This document shows positions 33,299-45,300 of a stretch of DNA of 64,000 nucleotides, piece by piece; the first letter of the stretch is position 1, and each line of letters starts with the position of its first letter. Made by a program: the position numbers and the translations under genes. The notes below the pieces were generated by a model. The model ran no database searches. It saw only the letters and a list, made by a program, of their open reading frames with translations, and was not told the DNA's origin. Origin of the DNA: Plenodomus lindquistii (lineage: Eukaryota; Ascomycota; Dothideomycetes; Pleosporales; Leptosphaeriaceae); contig JANUWI010000004.1 of the NCBI GenBank assembly GCA_025504975.1, positions 1,860,001 to 1,924,000 of the forward strand, written 5' to 3'.

Positions 33299-35407
33299 TC
33301 ATGCATACGAGTTCTTTCTACTAGAACGTCGCAGCAAACAGTACTCGCCCCACTGCCTGCGGAATTTGGTGGGTAAGAAAGGTAGTTCCGGGATCCACAG
33401 CAAGCGTCCGAGAAGATGCGTTTGACTAGCGTCCAGGAACGGCAAGCACTTGAGCGGCTCCCATTGATTTGCTTCTGAGATGAAGTCTGGCTCAAGCTCC
33501 GTCGGTGGTGTCCCAGGAAGCTTCGAGTCGACGAGGAAATTGCAGTGCTCGATCTCGACCTGTTCACATCAGCAAACCGGCATTCAAAGAAGAGGTGTAC
33601 TTACATATTTGCCGTGGTCTTCCAGATTCTCGTCGTTCATGCCAGAAGGGACAAGCCATGTTCCAGGGAATAGCCCGAAGCCGACGTTCGCCTCACTGAA
33701 TTCACCGGGAAGTAATCCAGTAAACTCGCTCTTGATGAATTTGGCGTGCACTCCATGTGGAAGATTGAATGATGATGAAAAGCGATACCATTCTTTGCCG
33801 AGACATACAGTGTCTCCTGGCCGGGCGACGCCTGCGTCATGCAAAGGTCTGTAGACGCTGAGAGGAGCAGAGTAGGCGGTAAGCGTGCCTACAAGGTGGA
33901 GTTGATCAGTAAGGAGTGGTTGACATCGGGGGGATAGCATGAACAACCTCAGATTCACCTGCGAAAAGGGTTCGTACAGCGCACGCAGAGTGCGCAGGAG
34001 GAATCGTGGATCTATGAGACTGTGAGAGCTTACCAATTATTCGAAGAATGCCAACATTGAATGACAGCAGAAGCGGTAAAGTGACAACTGCAAGCTTCAA
34101 TTGTGGAGGAATCTTACTGACCAAGCGTCGGGGATCAGTGGAACCAAAATTGGCAAGAAGTATATGCAGAGCAATGGCAGCATTCAAGGCCAATGCAGGG
34201 TAAGCCGGATACATAAACCTTTCTTCCTTGTGGGGCTGGACGGTGAATATAGCCAGCCAAAGGTAGAGAGGACTGACAAACACAATACTCCGCAGCAGAG
34301 ACTGTCTCGATATAGGTTTGGACTCCGCCTTGTACAGAACCAAGTGCTGGATCAAGAGCAGTGGTAAAGCACCAAGAGCGAGAAAGAACCAAATATTGAA
34401 GTTGAGCGTCAGATTGCGAACGTAAAAATGCCAAGGCTCTACACCGTAGATGTCAGGGCCTCTGCTGCCACCGCTGAAGACGTTGTACAAAACGATGTTC
34501 AGCGGCACGCACACAAACTTTTTGTAGAAGAACGAGTCGATCGCTGTTTGAATGGCGAGGCCGATTAACGACCTGACACCGCCTTGCAAAAGTCTCCAGA
34601 AGCTTTGAAATACCTCGCCAGTCACGAGTGCAAGAAGGACTTCTTCTGCGACGAATGGCAATACCAGGGCGCCGGCAAAAGGCCAACCAAGCACAGCACC
34701 AAGAGCAAACCACGTGATGCCCTGTGCAGTTCTCATGAAACCTCCTGACCAATCCATGAAAGCTGAAAAGCCCAACATGGTCGTGTACATGGCAAAGGTT
34801 GATGGGAGATAGGCGGGCGCAGCATGGTACATGCCGGGACTCGTAACCATGGCAATTAGGAAAAAGACTGCAACACGTGGATTGAACGTTCTTGCAATGA
34901 CTGAGTAGAGACGCGTTTGGCACAAAGCGCATACGACGGCCAAGGTCGCTCGAAGAAAATAGAACTCGACGACTTTGGAGTTGCTGAAGCCCAATGCCCT
35001 GAATGGAAGCAACGCAATCCAAATCCAGAGCGAGTGTAGTCCAGTATACGTCCAGCTTCGAATTGCGTATTCAGGGGAATATTCCCATGTCTGCAGGCCG
35101 TAGCCATGGTTGAGGTAGTGGCTGGGCTCCCAGTAGTTGAAGACCTCATCGCAGTCTTGGATGGGAGAGAAAGCAGCAGCAGCAAGGCCGGCCAATGCGA
35201 ATATACAGAAGGCGGCGAGGGGTCTGAGGCGGGGCGGTTCTTCAGAAGGCCTAAGACAGTGTGAGTGGAGGATGCGCTACGAGCAGTGCCCCTATGCAGC
35301 GACGAAGACATGCAAGGCAGACATGGACAATGGTGCGTCTTTGCTCACCGGCTTGCTTTGTTGGAGAGCTGAGCCATCACAGGCCCAGGCTTTGCGGTAG
35401 TCGCCAT
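33299..35407 (-). CDS. ALG9: Alpha-1,2-mannosyltransferase Alg9
   Basis: The product adds alpha-1,2-linked mannoses from dolichyl-phosphate-mannose to the lipid-linked oligosaccharide in the ER lumen. It is a GT22 family member. Exons 35407-35349, 35250-34034, 33888-33605 and 33559-33299 give 606 aa. Introns are GTGAGC...TTAG, GTAAGC...TGTAG (145 nt) and GTAAGT...ACAG. The N-terminal lumenal loop carries DCDEVFNYWEPSHYL, the GT22 acidic motif, after the first membrane segment. Many membrane segments follow. EERFMYPAYPALALNAA is the conserved late motif. The C-terminal part (VCLGKEWYRFSSSF, GMNDENLEDHGKY, then CNFLVD and PFLDASQTHLLGRL) aligns well with animal ALG9. The spliced junction ILRIIG-TLTAYSAPL matches without gaps. 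The gene is head-to-head with NAF1. Confidence 0.95.
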
Positions 35408-35686
35408 GGTTGCAGACGTCAGTGGCCACGGTTGCCCTGCACGCACGCGAATGCGAACGCGATCTGCAGCACCTGTACGCAGCCGCAGAGCAATTCGTAG
35501 GGCTGACACGCGCGCCTTGTTGCCAAGGCGCGCTAGCCCGCTCAAAAAAGGCGACGTCGTTCCTGCTGGCCCCCGTCCATCACCGCACGCGTCTAAGCAA
35601 GACTGCCCAGGTGCAAAACAAAACAGACCGCAGTTGTATCCGCAACATTCACGCGTGCTTCAAGATCTTGTCAGAGACGGACTAGC
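35408..35686. promoter_or_regulatory. Divergent promoter, ALG9 / NAF1
   Basis: Only 279 bp separate the ALG9 and NAF1 start codons, so the two genes share one bidirectional promoter region. No TATA box was seen. The sequence is GC-rich on the ALG9 side and contains GCGCGCC/GGCGCGC-like elements near 35510-35533. Confidence 0.55.
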
Positions 35687-38338
35687 ATGTCTGACTCTCT
35701 GGAACCGCCGGCCAAAAGGGCCCGGTTGGAGGCGGACGCTCCCATCTATGGCGCATCTGCAACTGCGCTGGACGCGCCTGGGTCGCCCGTCGATGACCTA
35801 GACGACGACTTTTACGATAATTCGCCAGTCAAGCCGTCTGCGCTGCCTGCTGTGGGAGGGACGCCATCGATGTTTGCTGCGGCTGCACCCGCGCCCGTGG
35901 GCTTTCATCTCCCTGGACTCGGCTCGGCGAGCGAGGCCCAGGTCACGCATACTGCGCTCCACGTCACCCCAAGTGCACACGAGGATGAGGCGCCCGAAGA
36001 CGGCGAGCTCTCAGACGACGACGCCTTCTACAATGATGCGAGCGCAGTTGCCCCGCCTGCAGCCAATCAGGCGCAAGCCTTTGGCGATGCTCCACTGCAC
36101 GGTAAGCTGTCGCGCTTCGAGCAGCCTGCCGACTACACCTCCCTGACGTCTGCCCAAGATGCTGCCGCCGAGTCGTCCTCTGCCGATTCTGACGACGAGC
36201 TTGATGCCGCCCTTACTGCAGCTATAGAAGCCCAGCATGCGCAAGACCGCGCCGAAAACGACGCTGTGGCCCCACAGGCTTCCGAGGCTGCCATCATCGA
36301 CAGCAAACTCGAATTCCTGCGCGCTGCAGAAGCCAACAGAGACAACAAGGACGCTGAGTGGCAGCTAGACTCGGACGCCTCCGACTCGGATTCGTCTTCA
36401 GACTCGTCCAGCTCTGACAGCGACCCCGAAGGCGGCTCAGACGATGGGGAGCTACTCGACCCCGAAGAGCAGGTGCGCTTGTTGCTTGAAGAGGCTCTCG
36501 AAGAAGAGCCTGGTGCTACTGGCAAGGCCAAAGTCAAAACCCTTAACGAGGTCGACGAGCAGTATGAAAAACCCAACATCACCATCACCGAGCAGACTAG
36601 CATTACCGAGCTTGGCAATGTCGAGTCTGTTGTCGAAAACATGGTCTTGATCAAAGGGAACACGTCTGGGGATTATCAAGTTCTGGAATCAGGGTCAGCC
36701 CTGTGCCTGCAGAACCGCACAGTCATCGGAAAGGTCTCTGAGCAGATTGGACGTGTAGAAGAGCCTCGCTATGCCCTTGGCTTCAACGATGCTGCAGAAA
36801 TAACGGCCTTGGGTATCGAAAAAGACACACCCGTATACTACGTCAACGATCATTCGACGTTCGTCCTCACAGAGCCCTTGCGCTACCAGAAACATACCGA
36901 TGCGTCCAATTTGCACGACGAAGAGACCAACGATGTCGAATTCTCTGACGACGAGAAGGAAGCCGAGTACAAGCGCGAACAAAAGGCCAAGAAGCGAGCA
37001 AGAACAGAAGGTAACGACGAGTCTGCGCCAACGGTATCACTGCCAATACCCACAGGGCCCAGGGGCCACGTCGACGCACCCATGGCATACCGCTCCATGG
37101 AATACCAGGGAGGTGGTCTGAAATACAGCGATGACGAAGACGAAGACCTTGGAATGTACAAGCCTTTGGCCCGACCCGACCATTTCGAGCAGATCGTTGG
37201 ACATGGCGCGCCACTCGAGGATCGAAGCCATGTACGCAGGGGCATGGGACGTGGTAGAGGCCCTTGGGGCGACCGTGGACGCGGCTTCCGTGGAAGAGGT
37301 GGGTTCGCTGGCCGCGGCGACTTCAACGTTGGACAAGGCAACAGAGGAGGCTTTGGCGGTGGTCGTGGAGACTTTGGTGCTGGTAGAGGAGATCGGGGAG
37401 GACATGGTAACCGTGGTGATCGAGGTGGCAACAACAACCGTGGTAGTGATCGTGGTGGGCGTGGAGCCAAGAGTCAAACCGATCGCGGGGGCAAACAACA
37501 AGAGCAGTTCCAAAATCGACAGCAAAACCAGCAGAGCCACCAAAACCAGCAGAACCAGCAGAAGAACGGTCCTCAAAACGATGGACGTTCAGCTACTTCG
37601 GCTTCACCTGCACACCAACAGCAGGACCGTCAACATTCTCAGTCTCAGCAAGGTCGCGAGCAGTCTCAGCCACAGCAATCTCCGGCAGCTGGCGGTAAGA
37701 ACAAGAATCGAAAGCAACGTCAACGAGAAAAGAGAGAGCGAGAACGTCTTCAACAACAACAACAACAACAGCCTCAACAACCTCAACAACCTCAACAACA
37801 GCCAAGCCAGAGCCAGAGCCAACAACAGCAACCTCAGAAACAGCGGCAGCAACAGCATGCTCCAGTACCACCCACACCGTCAAATACTAACGCTTATACA
37901 AATAATAGCAACTCTGGGTGGCCGACGCCCTATACAGCTCCAGCCCAACCCGTGGCAAACTATATCTCGGCACCCGTACCGCCCCCACAAGCCGCAGCAG
38001 CGCTCAATCCCTACGCAGCGTTCGCGACCCAGGCTCAAGCTCAAGCGCAACCACAAGCTGGAGACCAGGCAAACATGGCAGCATGGACACATTGGCTCCA
38101 GCTCGCCGCAGCAATGAGCCAGCAGCAAGCATCACAACAGCCCGCTCCGCCTCCGCCTGTCAACCAATATCAAGCACCGGCACCGGCAGCGTACACGTAC
38201 CCATATCAGCAGTATGCTCAGCCTGCTCCTCCGCCTCCCGTTCCTCAGCAGCAACAGCAACAGGGCAACGCCCAGGCCAGCGCGCAATCTTTACAGGATA
38301 TACTACGAGCGCTTGGCGGAGGTGGTGCTCCGAGATAG
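35687..38338 (+). CDS. NAF1: H/ACA RNP assembly factor Naf1
   Basis: Naf1 chaperones H/ACA snoRNP assembly by holding Cbf5 and Nhp2 until Gar1 replaces it. A single open frame from ATG 35687 encodes 883 aa, with no intron needed. The N-terminus is acidic and Ser/Asp-rich (DLDDDFYDNSP, later SDSDSSSDSSSSDSD). The Gar1/Naf1 core beta-barrel lies about residues 295-405 (ITEQTSITELGNVESVVENM, VIGKVSEQIGRVEEPRYALG and LGIEKDTPVYYVND). A KxxKKRARTEG nuclear-type basic stretch follows. Residues about 515-610 are an RGG/FGRG-rich region that may bind RNA. The last third is Gln/Pro-rich, with poly-Gln encoded by CAA/CAG runs. The overlapping +1 frame over 37131-38117 is a by-product of this repetitive composition. 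The core domain makes the assignment firm. Confidence 0.95.
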   Translation: MSDSLEPPAKRARLEADAPIYGASATALDAPGSPVDDLDDDFYDNSPVKPSALPAVGGTPSMFAAAAPAPVGFHLPGLGSASEAQVTHTALHVTPSAHEDEAPEDGELSDDDAFYNDASAVAPPAANQAQAFGDAPLHGKLSRFEQPADYTSLTSAQDAAAESSSADSDDELDAALTAAIEAQHAQDRAENDAVAPQASEAAIIDSKLEFLRAAEANRDNKDAEWQLDSDASDSDSSSDSSSSDSDPEGGSDDGELLDPEEQVRLLLEEALEEEPGATGKAKVKTLNEVDEQYEKPNITITEQTSITELGNVESVVENMVLIKGNTSGDYQVLESGSALCLQNRTVIGKVSEQIGRVEEPRYALGFNDAAEITALGIEKDTPVYYVNDHSTFVLTEPLRYQKHTDASNLHDEETNDVEFSDDEKEAEYKREQKAKKRARTEGNDESAPTVSLPIPTGPRGHVDAPMAYRSMEYQGGGLKYSDDEDEDLGMYKPLARPDHFEQIVGHGAPLEDRSHVRRGMGRGRGPWGDRGRGFRGRGGFAGRGDFNVGQGNRGGFGGGRGDFGAGRGDRGGHGNRGDRGGNNNRGSDRGGRGAKSQTDRGGKQQEQFQNRQQNQQSHQNQQNQQKNGPQNDGRSATSASPAHQQQDRQHSQSQQGREQSQPQQSPAAGGKNKNRKQRQREKRERERLQQQQQQQPQQPQQPQQQPSQSQSQQQQPQKQRQQQHAPVPPTPSNTNAYTNNSNSGWPTPYTAPAQPVANYISAPVPPPQAAAALNPYAAFATQAQAQAQPQAGDQANMAAWTHWLQLAAAMSQQQASQQPAPPPPVNQYQAPAPAAYTYPYQQYAQPAPPPPVPQQQQQQGNAQASAQSLQDILRALGGGGAPR
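37739..37860 (+). repeat. CAA/CAG poly-Gln coding repeat in NAF1
   Basis: A short region dominated by CAACAACAA and CAACCTCAA units encodes runs of Gln and Pro-Gln. It is a low-complexity trinucleotide array prone to length change. It remains in frame with NAF1. Confidence 0.85.
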
Positions 38339-39338
38339 GTGCTTGTATTCGTTTCGTATTTCAAGACTCGCTTCGAACCCATGGCGTTCTGTGCGGTTGG
38401 TGTCGGGTTCAGAAGGGGCCAAGTTTGTACGCTGTGATGGCGAAGTATAGTATTTGGCATGTTATCTGCGAGACCAACGTAGTCTTTTGCATGGTGGAAT
38501 CTACAGCGACGGGATAGCATAGCTGTTAATGAACATGACAGTCCAATCTGAGCTTTATTGTTGATGTCCCAGTCATGGCTGTAGGTAAGAGCGGGGCTTG
38601 GTGAAGTGCAACAGAGTGGGACAGGCCTAAAACACTGGACTACGACGGACAAAGGCAGCCGGCACTCCACATAAGCATGGGCGCACACGAGCTATCGGCG
38701 ATGGGCGTGTGTTTGAACTGCTACATGCGGACGTGTCGAGGGGTTCTGGTGACGTCGAAACAGTCTTGGGATGGTTCAAGGTGCGGTTCTAGGCTCGGGC
38801 CCGTTGCGGTGGGTGCTCAATGGCGAGGAATCCAGGATGCAAGTCGGGTGCCGCAAGTGGCGCACGCTGGCCCGGCTGTGAGCGAGCATCCGCTGCCCCA
38901 TCTTCCTCGCAGGTGGAGCCCCGTCGCGCACCGTGGCCGTCTGCAGTTCACGACCCGCCCGCCCATCGACAACACCCACGACCACGACGCCCCGTTGAAG
39001 CAGCCCGCCACGACGCGCTGCCCCTCCCACCGCCGCACTGCCCTGCATCCCCGCCGCCCGCCAGCTGCTGCCCGCGACAAGGCCGCCGTGCCGTCCGCCT
39101 GCCTGCTTGCCTGCCTGCTTGCCTGCCTGCTTGCCTGCCTACCTGCCTGCCCGCCCGCCCGCCCGCCGCGCCCGCTCTCCGCCCATGCACACTGTCGCGC
39201 CTCGATGAAGCAGCCGTGCTAGGCGGCTCTTCTGCGCGCACGCAGCCCTCGACCCCTCGACCCCTCGACCACGTCGCTGTCCCCCAGCCCGTCGCCTACG
39301 GACGCACTGCACCCTCGCCTGCCCCGCCAGTCGCCCCC
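38339..39338. promoter_or_regulatory. Adenylate cyclase upstream region / NAF1 3' flank
   Basis: One kilobase between two plus-strand genes. The left half is NAF1 3' UTR. The right half is the long GC-rich leader and promoter of the adenylate cyclase gene, holding a CTGC-type microsatellite. Open frames here are compositional and cover both strands. Confidence 0.45.
39097..39170. repeat. Imperfect (CCTG)n/(CCCG)n microsatellite
   Basis: About 70 bp of CTGCCTGCTTGC units, passing into CCCGCCCGCCCG. It lies about 170 bp upstream of the adenylate cyclase ATG, in the leader or core promoter. It is a likely site of length polymorphism. Confidence 0.9.
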
Positions 39339-42300
39339 ATGACGCGCAACGCCGACGCCGCCATTGGCCGCCATGGCTCGACCGAGAGCTCGTGGAGTTC
39401 GCGCTCCGGCGACACGGTCAGAGGCTATGGACGCGGCGCCCTTCGTGGCACCCCCGTCTCGGTCAGGACAGACCAGGACCTGAACAAGCCGTAAGTGTCG
39501 CCCTGCTGTGCCCTCGTTGGCCATGTCGCAGAGCCTCGACGGCGAGCCCCACGCGGCGGCCGCTGCTGCTGGTCAAGGCCGCTGCCAGACGGTGGCGTGG
39601 GAATGTCTCTGTCGCGCCGCTTCGAGCTCTTGCCATGGCACGCAGCCACAGCCGACCACCACGCCCTAGCCCAGCCTTTGTCTCTCCCCGTCTCACCGCC
39701 AGACGCGCATCGACCCTGCGTCTGACCAGAGTCTGACCTCTGCTAACACGGCCATGCAGCATCGAAAAGGAGTCGGACATCTCGCCTGGCACCCGACCCC
39801 CCGCCCCTCCCCCCAAGGACCCCTCGCATTTCGCGCGAAAACCCTCCAATTGGGACACCACGCCCACCAACGCCTTCGGCGACCACCGCAAACAGCTGGC
39901 CATATTGGAGACCTCGGGAAACAGAGTGCCGTCGATATCGCGAAACCCGCCCACGGCTTCGAGCACCAATCAGCAAGCTGCGCCCTGGACTGCTCCGCCA
40001 AACGGGACCAACATGGTGAACAGTGTGTGGAGCAGCTTCTTCAATGACTCGAATGAAGACGTCACGCAGCTCTCTCCTGGATTCCAGCGTCCTGGGACTG
40101 GAGGTAGGGAGGACAGCATGGGGTTTCCGGTCAAAGATGACCGGCGGCCGTCTGTCGCAAGTGCCAACACGGTCAGCAGCACGGGCTCCAAGTCCAGTGT
40201 TGGCCGGGGCTTTCACAAGAGGTTGCAGAACGTGTTCGGAGAGGACTTCCCTGCCGATGGGCGCCAGAATTCCGACACCAGCCTGCCATACACAACGGAT
40301 GCGCAGTCGCTTCGTGGACAGCGAAACCGTGGCAACTCACTGAACAACACGATAGGCAGTAGTCACCACTCTCGGCCCGCTTCACCGACCAGCTCGCGGC
40401 CCAGGACGCCACAGCCCTCTTCGGAAGTCACGCCCTGGGATTTCCAGGATTCAAAGGTACGTTCGCCCCGTAACAACGAGCAGACTTCGTGGAAGGCACC
40501 GAGTGCGCCTGACGCCTTCCTCCCTGCCCAACTCAAACCATGCGCTGCCATCTCGGACTAGTCTCACTACTAACGCCTTACAGGACGTTCCGACCCCTGG
40601 CGAGAATGGTGACAGGCGCTCCTCCGAATTGCAGACCGGTAAAGCGAGCAGTCGAACGCACAAGCTGCACGTAAGACTACCTGGCCACGGCCATCGCCAC
40701 AAGGGTAGCAAAGAGGACAACAAGGCCCCCGAAGCGCGAACAGAGATTAGCCAGCCCTACCCCTTGGGACGACCTGCCACAAGTCGTGAAGAGTCAGCAT
40801 ATAGCATACGCCAAAATCAGAACCAACAATACCCTTCAGCGCTCAATTCCGCTTTCAATTCCAAGATCAGTCTGCCTGGACGTCCTTCGAGTCCGACACC
40901 AAGCTCTTTCTCTGATATGACCCGGGATAACCCTCCAGCACAAAGATCACCAAGTGTCGCGAAGTCGTCTCACGGCCTGTTTGCGCGACTACGCGGGAAA
41001 GACAAGGCCAAGGATAAGCCAGAAAAAGGAACCGCACCAGAACATCTCAAAGCCCTCGCCAACGCAGGGACCGCTTCTGCTATTTCTCTGACTCCTTCGA
41101 TAGCTTCGGCAAGAATAGCGAGACCCGAACCCCCGCCCATGAGCAAACGACAACCCACTACTCTCACCATGGAAGACAAGGCACCCACCAGTAACTCGCG
41201 AAGAGCCCCTCACCATCGTTTGCCGACTTTTCGGAAAGCTCCGCGCATGCCGACCAATGAGGGACCGACAGGTAAGGATCCCAACGAGGCCGTTATGAGT
41301 ACTGCTGGCAACGATGCGGTCTTTTGGTTGGATCAGAATCTGAATGACATGGAGGGCATCGTCAATCCACAACAGCCGCCTATGACGCCTCCTGTTGGTG
41401 AACCCCAGAAGCAGCCCACGTTCCCTGGCGACGAAATCACACTGCCTGGAACCGAAGATGATGGGACCGCAGCGTGGGATGCTCCAGACTCCTGGGCCGT
41501 CAAACGAATGAAAGACGAGATGGACCGCCTTGGTGAGCTTGACGAATCTGGTGAACGCCTCAAAGAGGAAAGTGATACGAAGACGTATTGTCTGCGCATC
41601 TTCCGCGTGGATTCCACATTTTCGACACTTTCGGCTACCTTGGCTACCACTGTACAGGAGATCATACAGATTTTGGGGAAGAAAACGGTGCTCCAGGACG
41701 AGCTTGACAACTACCACATAGTAATGCGGAAGCATGATACCTCGCGGCAATTGGAAAGCAACGAGCGGCCACTACTTATTCAGAAGCGTTTGCTCGAGCA
41801 AGCTGGCTACACGGATATCGATCGTCTAGAAGATGTCGGGCGAGAAGACAACAGCTACCTGTGCAGATTTACCTTCCTCCCCGCCAAGATGAGTGGTTAC
41901 TCAAGCCTAGAGCGAGACCCTGGATTTAGCAAGATGCAGAAGTTCAGTCATATTGACCTCCAGGGCCGGAACTTGATCACCATCCCCATTACACTATACC
42001 AGAAAGCGACCGAGATAATATCCCTCAATCTGTCGCGTAATTTGTCTCTCGATGTGCCCAAGGACTTCATCCAGGCTTGTACCAATCTCCGAGAGATCAA
42101 GTACACCAGTAATGATGCTCGTCGCTTACCGCCAAGTCTCAGCCTAGCCAGTCGATTGACCATGTTGGACATATCAAATAATCGCCTTCAGTCGCTAGAT
42201 ACAGCGAAACTGCAGAAGCTGCAAAGTCTACAAGGGCTTCGATTATCGAACAATGGCTTGACACGACTGCCATCTTATTTCGGCCAATATCGCGCGCTTC

Positions 42301-45300
42301 GCAGTCTCAATCTGAGCTCTAACTCGCTGCACGAATTCCCAGACTTTCTTTGCGAGGTTCGCACACTGGTCGATCTCGATATCAGTTTCAACTCGATATC
42401 TAGTTTACCCAAGATTGGCCAGTTGACTTGCTTGGAGCGATTATGGGCAACAAACAACAAGCTATCGTGCAGCTTTCCTTCGACCTTGAGCAATCTTGTC
42501 AACTTGCGCGAAATCGATGTACGATTCAACGCACTAGACAGCATGGATGTCATGTCTCAGCTACCACGGCTGGAGTACCTCATGATTGGACACAACTCGA
42601 TTTCAGCGTTTGAAGGCTATTTTCCCAAGATCCGCGTACTACACATGAACCACAACCCCGTTACTCGGTTCGGTCTCACGCAGCCCGTGCCATCGCTGTC
42701 TGTGCTCAATCTCGCCTCTGCGAAACTGGCGCAACTTCCTGAAGACTTATTTGCAAAACTTACAGGCTTGACAAAGTTGATACTCGACAAGAACCATTTC
42801 ACGTCGCTTTCGAATAACATTGGCATGTTGTTCCGATTGGAGCATTTGAGTGTCGCGCGCAATTCCCTGGACGTTCTGCCAACTGAAATTGGAAAACTGG
42901 TCGAGCTGAAATACCTGGACGTACGAGAGAACAACCTCAGTGTCCTTCCTTCAGAGCTTTGGTATGCACGAAGATTAGAGACTCTGAACGTGTCATCGAA
43001 CATTCTTAATGCTTTTCCCAAACCTGGTGCAGCACCGCCACAAGTACCAAACGGTGAGGTATCGAATATGGATGGGGCTACCCCGGCCTCAACACCCGGC
43101 CTAGGACAGACTCCAAGCTATGAAGAGCTGGGCAAATTGGAAGATTTCCAGAATCGACGGCCTAGTCAGGCTTCCGGGGGACAACTGGGGACTTCGCCAG
43201 CTTCGTCACAACGTAAGGCGTCGATGGCATCCTACAACTCCTCGAGCACCGTGCGTAAGCCATCTCTGAACTCTCGCGCAACCAATGAGGCGGGAGTCTT
43301 GACGTCAGGAACCATCACACCAATGTCACGAAAAGATTCAACTCTGTCTAGTAAACTGGTCACGACATTTGCGGGATCCCTGCGACACGTACTCTTGGCG
43401 GATAATCGACTGGAAGACAACGTATTCGATGAGCTCTGTTTGCTCCCGGAGCTGCGCATCGTGAACCTGGCATACAATCTTATCTATGATGTTCCATCCC
43501 GCACCATTCGCAGATGGCAACATCTGACAGAGTTGTATTTGTCGGGTAACGACTTGACTTCGTTACCTTCAGAAGATTTGGAGGAAGTCAGCTCTTTAAA
43601 GGTTCTCCACATCAACAACAACAAATTTCAAGTGCTGCCCGCGGAGCTCGGCAAAGTAGCACAGCTTGCTGTTCTGGATGTGGCGAGTAACTCGCTCAAG
43701 TATAATGTATCGAATTGGCCATATGACTGGAATTGGAACTGGAATCATAAGCTGCGATATCTCAATCTTTCCGGCAACAAGCGTTTGGAGATCAAGCCCA
43801 GTGGCGGCACCAATATACACATGCGAGAGGGTCGCGATCTGACAGATTTTAGTTCGCTTACCAACTTGCGGGTGTTGGGTCTGATGGATGTCACGATGAT
43901 GGTACCGTCTGTGCCAGAGCAGTCTGAAGATCGAAGGATTCGTACAGCCGGCTCTGCTGTCGGGACAATGGCGTACGGTATGGCGGATTCTTTGGGCCGG
44001 AACGAGCACATTTCGACTATGGATATGGTTGTCCCTCGATTCCGAAGTCACGATGATGAGCAGTTGCTGGGTATGTTCGATGCCCAGCCGCTTGCAGGTG
44101 GAGGTTCGAAGATCGCGAAATTTCTCTATGATCACTTCAAGAATCGGTTTGCGGATGAGCTCGAGCGTCTACGTCCTCAGGAGACCCCGTCAGATGCTCT
44201 GAGACGAGCTTTCCTGGGGCTGAACAAGGAGCTGGCTACAGCAGCGTCACAGTCGCTGGATAAGAATGTGTACAATGCGCCTGCACAGCCACGGACTGCG
44301 GTCCCGGAGCTCGGTGATGATGATCTGACATCTGGTAGCGTGGCTACAGTGATGTTTGTCAAAGAGATGGAATTGTACATTGCGAATGTTGGTGATGCGC
44401 AGGCACTGCTCATCCGCTCTGAAGGAGGCCACAAGATCCTAACGAAGAAGCACGACCCGGCGGAGCCAAGCGAGAGAGCAAGAATACGCGATGCAGGGGG
44501 CTTCGTTTCGCGGCAAGGCAAGCTCAACGACGTGCTCGAGGTGTCAAGGGCGTTTGGTTACGTACAGATGTCGCCATCTGTTATCGCCTCCCCCCACGTA
44601 CTAAATCTCACGCTTGGCGATACCGATGAAATGGTTTTGGTGGCCTCGCGAGAGCTTTGGGAGTACCTGACGCCCGACTTCGCGGTTGACGTTGCAAGAT
44701 CGGAACGCAACGATCTTATGGTTGCGGCGCAGAAATTGAGAGATCTAGCGATAGCCTTCGGTGCCACCAACAAGATTATGGTCATGTTGCTCGGCGTGAG
44801 CGATCTCAAGAGCAAACAGCGTGCTCGGTACCGCACACAGAGCATGTCGCTAATACCTGCGCCTGGCGGAGAGATCGACTGGGGTGCGCAACGCAGACCG
44901 GGCAAAAAGAGGAATCTCGTCGGTGACTCGAAGCTTGCGCGATTGGACAATGAAGTCGATGCGCCGACGGGTGAGGTCAGCTTGGTGTTCACTGATATCA
45001 AGAATTCGACTCTACTGTGGGAGACCTACCCTATCGCCATGCGCTCTGCTATCAAGATGCACAACGAGCTTATGCGCCGCCAACTACGCATCATTGGTGG
45101 GTACGAAGTCAAGACCGAAGGCGACGCCTTTATGGTTGCCTTCCGCACCGTCACATCAGCACTGTTATGGTGCTTCCAAGTCCAATCACAACTTCTCGAA
45201 GTCCAATGGCCACAGGAAATTCTCAGCAGCGTCAACGGCCAAGAAGTTGTTGATCCAGATGGCAACGTCATCTTCCGCGGTCTCTCGGTCCGCATGGGCA

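Noticed and set aside
37131..38117. 328-codon alternate plus frame inside NAF1
   Set aside because: Produced by Gln/Gly-rich repeats; the NAF1 frame carries the conserved core domain.
39743..40216. Minus-strand frames opposite the adenylate cyclase N-terminus
   Set aside because: They overlap exon 2 of the adenylate cyclase model, which has good phase and splice junctions.
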